A DNA stretch of 64,000 nt from Gordionus sp. m RMFG-2023 (lineage: Eukaryota > Nematomorpha > Gordioida > Chordodea > Parachordodidae): assembly GCF_954871325.1 (NCBI RefSeq), contig NC_088779.1, forward strand, positions 20,710,846 through 20,774,845. Direction: 5' to 3'. A program made the position numbers and the translations under genes. The notes beneath the pieces were generated by a model. It was not told the DNA's origin. It did no database searches and saw only the letters and a program-made list of their open reading frames with translations. This document shows positions 1 through 19,707 of this stretch, piece by piece; positions within the stretch are counted from its first letter, which is position 1; each line of letters begins with the position of its first letter.

Positions 1-480
1 CAGAAATTATTATTTGAAAAATAATGTCTATTATGCAATATAGATTTGGTCGATGTTTAGCAATATTATTGTATTATAATAGGTCTATAATAAAAATATT
101 AATTTTTACAGAAATATATTTTGCCCTATTTCATCTAAATATTTAATAATGTTCCTACCCCACCGCTTATGTAGACGCTGTAAGTAACCAATAACGTCGC
201 TAGTTTTAAAATTTAAAAACTAATATTTTTGCTTCAAGATTATCTTTGAGGGGCAAATTTTGATGACGCCCAAGCGAGCCTCTAATAGTCCTTCATAATT
301 ACGTCATAGCTATTAACTAAATGTATATTTTTATAAGTCATTTTGATATATCGAATCAAAGATCCTTACATCCTTATTAAAAATTTTAAATTACAATTTT
401 ATAATCATTTGATTTTCCCTCTAAAATATTTATCTTAAATCAACTATTTTGATCTGAATAATTAAACAAATATTTATAAG
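1..480. other. V-ATPase intron, upstream part
   Basis: AT-rich intronic sequence ending in a 3' splice site (tttataag) directly before the first recognisable V-ATPase exon. No reading frame here matches the preceding part of subunit A, so the upstream exons lie outside the window. Confidence 0.6.
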
Positions 481-8478
<7,998 letters not shown>

Positions 8479-9131
8479 AAATTGAACGAACTATTTTTAT
8501 ATTTTATCTGCAAAAATATTATTTTTACAATAATATTCTCCTAATAGATAAATCTCATTATTTAAATAATTATATGGAAAACATGTAATTAATATATTTG
8601 TAAAACATTAGTTATTTAATGCTATAATCTATCAGGCTTGCTTTCATATATATATTTTTTTCTATTTTAATTAATATTAAATTCGTTGGACCTTAATGTT
8701 AAAACATTTTTCCCCCAAACATTCCTATTTTTATAGTTAAATATAATAGTTTTATAAATCTGGTCAATTCAAAATATGAAAAATATGTATTGCATTCATA
8801 TAAAGCAGGTTTTTTTTACGCTACGGGAACTATATAAAATGTATGTTATAAACAATACTACTCACATTGTCATCCATAATTTATTGTGAATCTGTTGTAA
8901 ATTAATTTTGTGCTATATGATAACTAATTACAATGTTTAATCTTCAATTAAAAAAGCAATAAAAACGAATGATCAAAAATTATGCAATGTTAAAATTAAT
9001 AACTCGTTTTATTTGAATCTTCTCAATTCACCTAATTCAATTCCGATTAAAATTTGTAAAATAGTTTGTAGAAGTCGGTTCGAACTCGGTAAAAAGATTT
9101 TAAGTTTAAACCCTAAAATTTGCAAATTCTT
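8479..9131. other. V-ATPase 3' flank
   Basis: AT-rich sequence after the V-ATPase stop codon. The first AATAAA on the + strand is at about 8958-8963, rather far downstream, so the real polyadenylation site is uncertain. Nothing else recognised. Confidence 0.4.
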
Positions 9132-10634
9132 TTAACCCTTTCGGTCGCGGTAGTGCAAATATAAAACCACCTTTTAACCTTTATATCTTCTAAAGGAGTT
9201 GATCATATAAAATGAAACCACCACGAATATATATTAAAAGATATTCTTTTTCATATGTTTGTGGAGGAGTTACTTTTTAATTTTTTTTTTCGCACCTTTA
9301 TTTCAAAATACGTTTTTTACGGTGATTTTTCTTAAAATTCCAATTTTAATTATAAGTAAGTATATTTATCAAATATTTTTAAATATATATATTCCTCACT
9401 ATTTTATCTATCTTTCTAATATTTATTTTTGCTCAAATAAATAATATTTATATATTATTTTGATCTTTTTAATGTGGTATATTAAACTAACCACTGCCAC
9501 TTAACAACAATATTTTTAATATTTATTTTTTTAAATAATTGATAAATTTTGCCAACTCATTTCGCAATAATTTTAGCTTGTTATATATATGGATGATTAT
9601 CTGGACATTCCATCTGAAGGTTCTTCGTTAGACAACTCATCCACTGATTCCGAAGATGATTATGAATCGGATACACGTTACCAAATTGATAGTGATGATT
9701 ATGAATCGGATACACCTTATCAAATTGAAATTGATCGATTTAAAAAAGAAAGGTATATATGCTACCGGAACACTAAACAAAAATAGGAGATACTTGCCCA
9801 TAAAGAATATGGAAACAAAATTAAAAAGAGGTGAGTTTGACTGGAGAAGTGACAAAAATAATATAAGTATAATTAAATGGCGAGATAATCGTGACGTATT
9901 TATAATGTCCAATTATATTGATCCGAGATCAGTGGATACTGTGAAGAGAAAAAATAAAAAAGGGGAAGTATTTGACGTAAAATGTCCAATAATGATAAAG
10001 ATGTATAATAAATATATGGGGTCTGTTGACCATTTCGACCATTTAAAGTCTTTATATGAAATTTCGCGAAAGTGGCGAAAATGGTGGCTACCAATATTCT
10101 TTTGGCTGATAGATGCGGCGATTATCAATTCATTCATAATATACAATATTCTTACAGATAATAAACTCTCATCGAAAGAATTCCGAAGACAAATAATTGC
10201 TAGCGAATTGGCATACTGTAAAAATGTTAATAGGGATGATAATATTCATAATGATAATAATTATATATCAATGCAAAGAAAAAATAATAAACCTTATATC
10301 CTTCCAGAAATTAGACTAAAAAACTCAGCTCATCAACCTCAGGCAGGAACCTCACGAAGGTGTACCTTCTGTAGTACAAAGTTAAATCCCAGAAGAACAA
10401 GGTGGTCGTGCAAATCATGCAACGTACCACTATGTCTAAATAAAAATAGAAACTGTTTCGAAAGTTTCCGTAAGGTGTCAATGATATGAATTTAAAACCA
10501 CCAGGGAGAGCCGCCATTTTGAATTAAAAAACTTTTTTGGTGTGTTTTATATTATATTATACTAGAATCAATAAAAAAATTACTAAATATCGTGTTGCAA
10601 CATATTAATTTTATGAGGGAACCTAAAGGGTTAA
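9132..10634 (+). mobile_element. piggyBac element, internally deleted (lineage 1)
   Basis: A 1.5-kb element flanked by TTAA at 9132-9135 and 10631-10634, the target site used by piggyBac. The left end reads CCCTTTCGGTCGCGG and the right end, reversed, CCCTTTAGGTTCCC, so the terminal repeats share CCCTTTNGGT. A subterminal motif AAACCACC recurs near 9166, 9218 and 10495. It encloses an internally deleted transposase gene on the same strand. Full-length family members are about 2.3-2.5 kb, so close to 1 kb of coding sequence is gone. It lies 0.65 kb beyond the V-ATPase stop. Confidence 0.88.
9589..10489 (+). pseudogene. piggyBac transposase, deleted in the middle
   Basis: The first frame (9589-9786) gives the acidic N-terminus typical of piggyBac proteins (MDDYLDIPSEG, then D/E/S-rich with two copies of DDYESDT). 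A second frame (about 9740-10489) gives the distal half: YATGTLNKNRRYLP, then KMYNKYMGSVDHFDH, SRKWRKWWLPIFFWLIDAAI and a C-terminal cysteine-rich finger (CTFCSTKLN..RWSCKSCNVPLCLNKNRNC). The central part, with the first catalytic aspartates of the DDE domain, is missing. The two frames meet out of register near 9740-9755, so this copy cannot encode a working transposase. The retained C-terminal finger is the domain piggyBac enzymes use to bind element ends. Known family features; the function of this remnant, if any, is unknown. Confidence 0.88.
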
Positions 10635-11799
10635 AGCTTAGAATTAGGCAAATTTAAGTTTTTTCCTTTAAAAAAATTATTAGAGGTAGGACTGGTTGTA
10701 CAAAATTATTTGAATATTTCTATTGAGTCAAATACTTCTATATTTTTTTACCTTTATAAAGAATTCATAGAGGTCATTTTTATATATAATTAATTCTATT
10801 TTTGTAGGTTCATCTTATATTATAAAGTTAATTGTGTTTTTATATGTTTACTTTCTACGTTTTAAGAAATATATATAGAGAACTTTCAAAAATAAAAAAA
10901 TATTTTTCTTCAAGAAATTAAATAAAACAATTTCCAACGCACAAGCGAGTCCACTTCGACAATAGTTAGAACAAAAACGAAATTTTTGCTAGTTATAATT
11001 TTAGGCGAGATATAGGGCCGTAGTTACGGGTGGAGGCGGGGGGCATCATATATTTTTAGCCTTCAAATTCTTAAAAAAGAATATTAATTAAGAAATTTCA
11101 TTCGCTCATAAATTGTTAAATGAAAAAAGAGAAAGATATCTACAGTTTTATTTCCACATCATAAAGACACTCATGCTGGCGAATTCGTCAGTTTCTGTGA
11201 TTTTTCTCAACCTCTTTTTGAATATGGTTAGTTCAGTGTCAAATGATTCAAATCCTAAATAACCTTACCCAGGATGTACCAAAATAAATCAAACTAACCA
11301 AATATAAAGTGTAATACAGGTAATAAATTCACAAAAATGTGGATTTAGCAATTCAGCAAAGGTTATCAGTGTCTATATGGCAGAAAATTTGCTGGAGGCA
11401 GACCTCCCTAAAAAAATTCCGCTGCCTTCGGTAGCGATATTCGCCCACCCGCTCTGGTGATATTAATAAAAAGAATCTTATAATAAGCTACCATTTACAA
11501 TCTCGCAACAAAATTTTATTTATAATCTTTCAGGCCTATTTAGTCTAGAAAAAGCAATTATTTATTGTTGTTAAAGTAGTGTAGCGCGTTTCTTCAGTAG
11601 CTTTAGCGCGCTACTTTTAAAAAAATATAGCAAGAGCGGTAGCTCGCTACTAATACGAAAGTAGCGAATACACATAAAATTAATTCTAAAATCATAATCT
11701 TTTTACTTAATTTAATTTTGAAATTATATATTTAAAAATCTGCATTATAAATTCAGTTTTCAAAATATTTTGCATATCGACAATAGAGATTAATATTGA
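10635..11799. other. Non-coding spacer with GTAGCGCG-rich motif
   Basis: AT-rich spacer. Around 11020-11050 and 11390-11460 lie G-rich then C-rich patches that could be the ends of a decayed DNA transposon. At 11570-11650 are several GTAGC/GCTAC motifs, which recur at 52390-52450 and probably mark terminal repeats of one hAT-like family. No gene seen. Confidence 0.35.
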
Positions 11800-12000
11800 A
11801 GATAATTTTGCTACAGATCATATCGGCAAAGTAATTTCTGGTGCTAATATGGAATTTCCTTTTCCTGAATTGGCAAAATATTTTAATCTCAATAAAAAAT
11901 TAATAAAGGATATAAATTTCATTGTAAGATGTGCCAGAAGGTTTTATCATCTAACAACGCTAGTAGCTTCAACGAGGATTTAAAAGTAATATCAAACAAA
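11800..12000 (+). pseudogene. hAT transposase N-terminal remnant (BED-finger-like)
   Basis: A short + strand segment translates to HCKMCQKVLSSNNASSFNEDL after a longer diverged stretch. The C-x2-C pattern followed by S/N and a leucine-rich segment resembles the BED zinc finger at the N-terminus of hAT transposases. No histidine pair is intact and the frame does not continue, so it is a relic. The flanking GTAGC motifs may be its element's end. Assignment is tentative. Confidence 0.4.
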
Positions 12001-12778
12001 TTAACTATCAATGTGTAGTAGCACAATCCTTAATCTTTAAAATAAAATTTGAATTATCTATTAGAGCTAGGTGAGTTTATTTGAAAGTTGATTTTCTGGA
12101 GCACTTCCATGATACGTTTCAACTGGCCATAATACATTATTCAAGAATTATTAGTACAATTAAAAAATACAATAAATAATTCATATTAAATTTTCATTTT
12201 ATCATCAGACTCAATATTTTATAAATTATAATCTGGATGATCTATTTCTATATATTTATAAGTTTTATCAAGACATGCTAAAAAAATACTTATTTCATCC
12301 TATCACATTTTAACCAATTTTGAGAGAAATTGGTTCAATAGATGAAGTTAAAGAGGTGGTCTGGCCAGTCAGCAATCATGGCCATTTAGGCTACTTATCC
12401 CCTACATAATTTATAATCTTAGATTGACCATAGCCAGATAAAAAAAGCCACCTTAATTTTTTTCTAATAACACTATTGAAAATCTTTAGACGCATTTTTT
12501 TTAAATCTAAAATTAATCAAGTGAATATTTTTGATGATTTTTCTTATATAAAAAATATGTATATTTGACTTCAAGCGCTAGTGTTGAACGATATTTAGTC
12601 ATAGCTTATCTTATACATTCTGATCGTCTTTCTAGATGAGATAACAGTATGGGAATGTTATTGTTATTGAGATGCAATAAAATAACTTATATTATAAGGT
12701 AATGCAATCTTTTCATAATTTGGTTGATAATCACTTTATTTTTATAAAAATAAATATAATTGTTTCATCCCAATCATA

Positions 12779-12963
12779 TCAATCACTCTTGGCACCTTCG
12801 GCAAACTCGCCTTAGTATTTTTCAAAAACTTAGGATCACAAATCAGCAAACTCTCAGAAGAACCTCGAGAGGATTTTTTTCTTCGTCAACGATTATCCAT
12901 AGCGATTCTCAAAGCTAATTATATCAGTTTCAATGGTAGTCTTCTAGCCAAAGAACTATCCTA
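12779..12963 (+). pseudogene. LINE-type ORF, C-terminal fragment (copy 1)
   Basis: About 60 codons are open up to a TAG at 12961-12963: ITLGTFGKLALVFFKNLG, then a charged stretch, then FFLRQRLSIAILKANYISF. The same C-terminus occurs in inverted orientation at 13784-13987 and, diverged, on the + strand at 44750-44893. It matches the extreme C-terminus of a reverse-transcriptase-bearing retroelement ORF common in invertebrate genomes, recalled rather than searched. The rest of the ORF is absent upstream. Confidence 0.6.
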
Positions 12964-13783
12964 GACAACATTTACGTCCCTTTTTCATTTTTGTTTCCCT
13001 GCGTCACACCATCTCCGTTCTTTTTTTTTAATAGTATTATTATATATTTTTCAAACATTTTTAAATATATTAAAACATAAAATATTATATTTTCGTTTTT
13101 TTTAATACTTTATATGATATTCGACTTTTTTATTATTTTTAAAAAAAACATTATAAAATAATTTATATAATTTACAGAGGATTAAAAAATATATATTAAA
13201 ATGGATACTATAAAAAAAATATATATATTTAAAAAAAAGGTGGGTATATATCATCCAAGAGAAGAGTGAATGCTTAAAAAATTAGACCGGCAAATTTCCA
13301 GGGAAATCTGCATTTATTATTTGAAAATTGAAAATAAAGGATTTTAGTTTTTTTTAAATTGTATTAAATGATTATATATTTCTATTTCTATGAAGAATGA
13401 TCTAAGGGTTTATCCAAAGTCAAAATTTTATTTTTTAAAATATTTATTTTTAAATTTATGAAATCGAACTTGGACTTAAGGCTGTGTTTAATTTCTAATT
13501 TTGAAGAAAAAAAACATAAGCTATTTTTAATGTAAAATAAAATAGTTTTAAATCACTTTTTGTCATTTACAAAAATTTATTTAAAAAAAATAATAATAGA
13601 AATTAATAAATTTGAATATTTTTAATATAAAAAAAATGGTATTATTATAAAAACAAATAATGAATATATGAGCGCATAATTATAATCTATATTAAAATGG
13701 GACAAAAGAGATATGCACGAAAAATTAAATAATAATAAAGACCGGGGATGGTATCGAGGAAAAAAATAAGAAGTAGAAAGAGT
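12964..13783. other. AT-rich spacer between inverted LINE fragments
   Basis: Extremely A/T-rich sequence with long A and T runs between two oppositely oriented fragments of the same retroelement ORF. No gene, RNA or terminal repeat recognised. Confidence 0.4.
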
Positions 13784-14618
13784 CTAGGATAGCTCTTTGG
13801 ATAGTAGACTACCATTGAAGATGATGTAACTCGCTTTTAGGATAGCTATGGTCAACCTTTGTCGAAGAAAAAATTCCACTCGAGGTTCTTCTGAGGTTTG
13901 CAGATTTGTGATCCTAAATTTTTGAAGAATGCTAGGGCAAGTTTGCTGAAGGTGGCAAGTGTGGATGAAATGATAGGAATGAAACAATCGTCATTAGAAA
14001 TTTCTGTGTGTTTTAAGATTTTAAGTTGTTCCTTCTGGTCAATGATAATCAGAGGGTCAATACATGAATAGTCCCTAACCAATAATTTGTCTCTCCTCCA
14101 CGGAATTTGAGTGATCCTGTCGGGACCTTTACCGCCTGATCTAAAAAGACTCCAGGGTTTTAATATGGATGACATTTGAGCTGATTATAAGGCATGCTGG
14201 ATGATTGAATTACAATGCGTATGTCTGATGAATCGACCATTGCAGGAGCGACAATGTAAATGTCTTCCATTCATGTCAATGGGCGAGTTACAACCTGAAA
14301 AGATGTGAAGGTGGGTAATGGAGTAGTTTAGACGAATACCGATGGGGTGGGTGAGATCGTTGTTGGAAAGTTGAAGATTGACAGAAGGAATGACCTCGAG
14401 AAACTCATGCCCAGTACCATTGAGCAGGGAAGAGAATAGGGTACGGTCAGTAGATTACATATGATAGATAAAAGTTCAACGCAGCGAGTAACTACCGGAG
14501 CGTTCCAGTCCTTCTGTCTATGGATTGTGGGGAGTCCACCGAATTTGGTTGGGAGAGAAGCTTGTATCCACGCGGTTTCATTGAATCTGAGATTTACTAT
14601 TTTTTCGAATTTATTCAA
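13784..14618 (-). pseudogene. LINE-type ORF: RT C-terminal region with nuclease-like domain (copy 2)
   Basis: Read on the minus strand, the segments are, in order: a reverse-transcriptase-distal motif WIQASLPTKFGGL (about 14560); a short H/C/N segment (RHTHCNSIIQHAL, about 14215-14245) recalling the family's CCHC-like knuckle; GKGPDRITQIPW followed 10 residues later by RDYSC (about 14060-14140), resembling the PD-x(n)-(D/E)xT core of a restriction-like endonuclease; and the C-terminus ending at 13784. The segments lie in different frames, so the ORF is decayed. In related elements this region sits after the polymerase domain and would cut target DNA. The nuclease reading is inferred from the motif, and the exact LINE clade is uncertain. 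Confidence 0.6.
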
Positions 14619-15129
14619 AATTTATTTATTTGGGTAATTTTTATGAAAAAACTAGTAAGTATGTATGTTATTCTTTGTATCTTATTTTATTTTCATTTCT
14701 TTCTTTTGTTATTTTTGCAAAAAAAATTATGGAAGATTTCGAACATGTTTCATAATTTTATTAATTTGCGAAAATTTATAAATTTTGAGGTTATTTTAAA
14801 ACATTTTGGACACAGCCTAATGTATATATGCAAGAATCATTTATTATTTATGAAAAATTCTTTGACTTTGGAGCACTATAATTATTAAAAAATGTACGAC
14901 GAGTAATTATAATTTTAAAGAGGTATATTTGCTCGATTCTAGAAATCTATAATATTACATTTTAATTAATGAAAAACATTTGTTGTAGAATTACTATATA
15001 ATATTAGAATAAAATTAATACTGTATATTTTGCACTTGAATAATAAAAATTAATTATGTTAAATTATAATGAAATTAAATTTACATTTATGAGCTGCGAA
15101 AAAGATCATTGTTTATTATTAATAATTTG
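14619..15129. other. AT-rich spacer
   Basis: Sequence upstream (minus sense) of the LINE fragment. The + strand frame running through it is a long AT-rich chance ORF overlapping the LINE antisense. Nothing else recognised. Confidence 0.4.
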
Positions 15130-15352
15130 TAGTATTGTTAAACGGCTCTTTTTGAGCCGATTTTTAAAAACGGGTAAATCAATATTTCAACCAGAAAAAT
15201 ATTACGCAAGCCGGAAGATTTTGCTCATAGAAGGAAGAAAGGTCTAGACATATATAATCGAAATCTCCAGGCTTAGGCAATATTTTTCTGGTTAAAATAT
15301 TGATATAGCCGTTTTAAAAAATCGGCTCAAAATGAGCCATTTAACAACACTA
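15130..15352. mobile_element. 223-bp MITE with perfect 8-bp target duplication
   Basis: The ends read TAGTATTGTTAAACGGCTC and, reversed from the right, TAGTGTTGTTAAATGGCTC. The inverted repeats extend about 45 bp inward through GAGCCGATTTTTAAAAACGG. The flanking 8-mer ATAATTTG is present on both sides (15122-15129 and 15353-15360) without a mismatch, pointing to a fairly recent hAT-type insertion. There is no coding capacity. A diverged relative lies at 59010-59219, and a one-sided similar end at about 43848. Confidence 0.82.
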
Positions 15353-15360
15353 ATAATTTG

Positions 15361-16442
15361 GATAACCTTTTGGATGTCAAAGCAAAGTGTGTTATAATAT
15401 CATCAATCGTAAATTTTTCAAAAAGATCAATTTTGCTAGATAATAATAAATTTTCTAATAAAAAAAGGTGCGAAATTTTATTCAACATTCGAGTTTGAGT
15501 TATTTTCACTATGCTCATAGCTTTTTCGACTGAACAGGAAGAGGGAAAAATATTTCTATTTTGTATCTATTAAGCTAAATATTATCTTATAAAACATTCA
15601 CTCAATTTGCTTTATTTTGTTCGAATTCTATTTTATCTAATTTGAATATTGATTTCATATTATACAAATCAGCTATAACATTATTCTTTTTTAAATAACT
15701 ATTAGATATGTAATGTAATTTTAAAATATATTGTACTTATTAGCTACATTTTAAAATTATTTATAGAAACAGTAACTAATATTAACCTCTTAGTCTTTGT
15801 AATAAATAATATAGTTAAAATCTGTTTACTTGTAAACTTATTTTTAATAAAATTTTAGGCAAATGGTTTATTTTATTCTTAACTGCAATATATAAATAGG
15901 TTAGGATGGGATTGAAATTTATTATTGAATAATCATATATGTTAACCTTTTTACTTTTAGAAAATTATCAAATAAATAATGTTGAAATTGCAAAATATTA
16001 ATTTGATGTAAAAAAATAAATAAAAAAAATCTTAAAATTCAAAAATATACCTCGGTTTTTATATAATATTTTATTTTATTTATTTTATTTTATATTATTT
16101 TAATTTAGTATGATATATATGTAGTTATTATTGATATAATGGAAATATATTTATGAAAATAAAAGTAATATCTTGATTTAAAAAAAAAAAAAAAAAAATA
16201 ATAAAAAAATAAAAAAATAAAAAAATAAAAAAATAAATGGCTTTGTTAGTTGACAGATCTTTTTTCTTTAATTGTCAGAATAAATCAACGATATACATCA
16301 TAATCGTAACAATTATTGGATTTAAAAAGATTATAATTCAAGTTAAAAACTACCCCCACCCTCACCCCAAATCAATATTTTGGAGGCATTTGCCCCCCTC
16401 TCCCAGTCATGTAGACATTGCAGGGTTGTTAAATCATGAATC
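15361..16442. other. AT-rich spacer with microsatellite
   Basis: Long A/T-rich region without recognised coding potential. It ends in the (A)nT microsatellite noted separately and a patch of C-rich sequence near 16350-16410. Confidence 0.4.
16178..16236. repeat. A-rich microsatellite
   Basis: An 18-A run followed by several repeats of the unit AAAAAAT. It could be an old retroposon tail, but no body was recognised next to it. Confidence 0.7.
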
Positions 16443-17039
16443 CTCAAAAGCAGTGGCATAGCCAGGATTGATCCATGGGGGTGGGGGAGGGGGGGTTAAA
16501 AATATTTTGGGGGGCTTCGCCCCTAAAATTCTATTTTAAAAATTTGCCAATATTATGTGCTTTATTAGTGTCTAACCACTATAGTAGCCAGCATAAATGA
16601 AAAAAATATTAGTAATAAAATTTTATCAATGTTTAGTTAATTGTAAATTAATTCAATCCATTCGGGGTAGAAAGAAGAAAAAAAATCATCCCCCAAACCT
16701 CCCATTTTTTATGATCATTCAATATATCTTATTCTATGTTAAAAATAATTATTTTAATTAAATTTTTACATATAACAAAATTTTGCAGAGAATTTCATTA
16801 TAAATAATACCCCTTTATTTAACTATGTATTTATTTTACTAATAATATACAATAAAATAAATTTCAAAATGTAGAAATTTTATAGATTATATTAAAAATT
16901 TATTATAAATAACTATATTTAAAAAAAAATAAAATTACAATAGAATATGAGTAATTCTTGTACGGTATTTAAAAAAATCGAATTTAACAATTATCATTAA
17001 TACAAATGAGTATATTAACAAAACATAAACAATTCTTAT

Positions 17040-17352
17040 TAGAGATCTTCAAAAGTAGGAAAATCGGGTTCGGGCTGAGTCAATATTTTTTAAAAATTCT
17101 CTGGCCGGGTTGGGTCGGACCTTGGAAATATTTTTAAAAATATTTGATTTTATTTATAAAAACTAGACGCCATATAACATATTTTTTTTATTTTGAGTAA
17201 TTTTAAAAATAAATTTCTATATTTAAATAAATTCGGGCCGGGCCGACAAAATTTTTTAAAAATATTTCGCGTTCAGGCTGGCCTGCAAAACTTTTTTAAA
17301 ATAATTTCTAGATGAGCCGGGCTTGTAAAATTAGGTCCGATGCAGATCACTA
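17040..17352. mobile_element. GGCCCGG-family MITE, copy A, nested in hAT
   Basis: The element starts TAGAGATCTTCAAAAGTAGG and ends CCGATGCAGATCACTA. The flanking 8-mers attcttat (17032-17039) and atttttat (17353-17360) match at 7 of 8. The interior alternates GGGCCGGG blocks with A/T stretches. It lies inside the 16451-18557 transposon and is therefore younger than it. Related copies are at 18870-21370 and 34759-35109. Confidence 0.8.
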
Positions 17353-17512
17353 ATTTTTATTGCAAATGCAATATTTTTAATAAAAATAGTATAATATATA
17401 AGTATTATAACCAAGAATTTATTATAATTACGTTTTGAATATAAACATTTCATGACTAAGAACATATTATAATCATATAGAAATTTTATGATTTGAATTT
17501 ATAAAGAGAGAT

Positions 17513-17880
17513 CTACTTTTTTCTGAACTTAACCAATTCATCTAGAATCAAATTTTTGTCTAGAATAATCTCTATATAAATATTTAATATTGCGAATCCA
17601 TTTAAATGGCTTTCACCGGTGCTATTTCTTAAATAGGTTTTTAATCTTTTCAAAGTTGAAAAAGAGCTTTCATTAGTGCAGGTGATCGGTAAGGTAGCTA
17701 AAATAAAAGGCAATGTTATAATATTAGGCAGTGAATCTAAAGCGCAATTACACATGGAAAGGGCCTGAAAAGCATTTTTTGACCTCAAAGAGTACTCTAT
17801 TCTGTCAAGATTTTTATACCAAAATTCGATATAACAAAGTAACTTATACGATCCTGATAATTTATCATAAAAGTCTAGGA
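17513..17880 (-). pseudogene. hAT transposase C-terminal (dimerisation) remnant
   Basis: The minus-strand reading frame includes LPITCTNESSFSTLKRLKTY followed by LRNSTGESHLNGFAILNIYI and a terminal LDELVKFRKK. This is the pattern of the hATC dimerisation region of TTF-finger (ZMYM/DUF4371-like) hAT transposases, in which L.iP.t.a..ERSFS.LK.IK.YLR is followed by RLn.la.lsi. The N-terminal finger and the first catalytic residues are not recognisable. The open part is about 91 codons, against 600-900 for a full enzyme. It belongs to the surrounding element, 16451-18557. Confidence 0.75.
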
Positions 17881-18565
17881 TTTTCTTAATATCCTCTCAT
17901 TTCAAGTGTATTCAGACTCAACCTGTAAAAGAAAATAAAAGCTGTTTAAAATAAAATTGTGACTAATAAATCTTTTCTTTAATTCAAATATAGCTGTATC
18001 AATGGGGAATAAAAATATTTATTTTGAAAATCCTTAATCGTAGATACATCAATATTTAAGCGATTGGACTATCTAGAAACTACTCTAGAAAATCTTTAAT
18101 CCCAAACATACATATTAGATCACCTTTACTTTCTCGTTATATTTACCAAATTAAATGATTTCTCTTTTATTTAAAAATTATAAAAATTTAATTAAAATTT
18201 TTAAAACTATCTAATTAGTTTAACAATATAAATTTTATTATTAAATTTATAAATATCTAATTTAACTATGAAAGAAAAAATTTACAATATATTTTTATTG
18301 TTATTTAATATTTTACATATAATTTTTAATATATATTTTTAAACCATGTATCATTTAAAATTAAAAATTTTTATTTGCTTTTTTAAATATATTTCATTTT
18401 GATATCGTATACATTATTCTATTTATAAATTGAAACCGTTTTTAAATAAAATTATTGGCAATAAGAAAAAAATTTTAAATTTTTTTTTTATAATAAAAAA
18501 TATTTTTTCGGAGGTTATAAGAAGCCCCCCCCCCCTCCCCCCTTGTCTACGCCATTGCTCAAAAG

Positions 18566-18861
18566 GTAATTTAAATTCAATGGCAATGTGGCGATAGAAA
18601 TTGTAATATAGAGGAGCACGGAAATATCTACAATTCTGGTAAACAAATAAGATGAGTTTAATCGATATTTGATTCAATACAATTTCTCACCATACAAGAG
18701 CTCCCTTTGATAGAAATATAATTTATTCTTCAGGACTTTTATTTGCTATGTTTTAATACACCTGCCATAAATATGAAAAATTAATAAAAAAATAATATCA
18801 AAAAATGAACCATAATACACATCACTCCAAGATTCAAAATGAAGTCATTGGCAGAAATGAG
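18566..18861. other. Spacer between two hAT elements
   Basis: A 0.3-kb stretch between neighbouring transposons. No coding segment recognised. Confidence 0.4.
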
Positions 18862-19479
18862 GTTGGAATTTGTGATCTGCATCGGGCCTAATTTTTCAAG
18901 CCCGGCCCGAAATTTTTTTAAAAAAGTTTTGCAGGCCCGGCCCGAACCCGAAATTTTTTTAATAAAAAATTTACCGGCCTGGCTCGGCCTGAATTTATTT
19001 AAATATAGAAATAAATTTTTATAATTACTCAAAATAAAAGACATATGTTATATGTCGTAATAAATAAAATCAAATATTTTTATTTCAATATAAAATTGAT
19101 AAATTTTAGTGCTGTGAAGTAACGTCAAAAAAGGAACGTCATTCGTTACCTCCTACTTGAGGTAACAAGTAACGGTAACACGTTTCTTTTTTTTGAGTAA
19201 CAGTAACGCAAAACGTTACTCGTTACTTTATATTTTTTCTTAAATAATATCAACAAAAGAAAAACATATTTTATTGTATTATAAAATTACTTTTATTTAT
19301 TTTTTAATTCTTAATATAAATAATTTAAGCCGAGTTTTAATTCATATCAACCACTTCCTTCATTTTTATTTTAAATTCTCGTTCTTAAATTTTCTGTTGA
19401 AATTAATATTCAATCAAAAAAGTAAATGTTAATAATGATATTATTTCTTATAATTTATTTTAAGAATATTATGTCCATA

Positions 19480-19660
19480 GTACTTACTTCTTCAGGTGAA
19501 GATGATTTAACCTCTGACCCCAATTTGAAATATATTTTAAACCAATAAAGAAAATTAATGGTACCAAGTCTACACTATGTAAATGTAAATTATATCCCAA
19601 CACCAACCTCAATGTCCAGCAGTTCAAACTTAAAAAAGCATTTGAAGGTAAAAAGATGTA
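19480..19660 (+). pseudogene. Decayed BED zinc finger of a hAT transposase
   Basis: In one frame KINGTKSTLCKCKLYPNTN is readable, and in the next frame SSSNLKKHLKV. Together they follow the BED-finger order of a G-T-K..C..C segment, then SSNL..HL..H. The segments lie in different frames, so this is a relic. Its place near the left end of the 19107-21246 element fits the N-terminus of that element's former transposase. Confidence 0.55.
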
Positions 19661-19707
19661 TCCTTTCATAAAATTTTGAAAAGCTAAATCGTGGAATTAA
19701 AATATAG

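Larger units (their letters stand above)
16451..18557 (-). mobile_element. hAT transposon (2.1 kb) with perfect target duplication
   Basis: The left end CAGTGGCATAGCCAGG and the reversed right end CAATGGCGTAGACAAGG form the terminal repeats; both are followed inward by G-rich tracts. The 8-bp duplication CTCAAAAG is perfect (16443-16450 and 18558-18565). Inside lies a decayed hAT transposase on the minus strand (17513-17880) and a later MITE insertion (17040-17352). A short stray piece of the same left end occurs at about 20746-20770. Autonomous hATs are about 3-4 kb, so this copy is deleted. Confidence 0.87.

Noticed and set aside
14520-14888. 122-codon + strand ORF
   Set aside because: Antisense shadow of the LINE fragment running into AT-rich sequence; F/L/I/Y-rich product with no domain.
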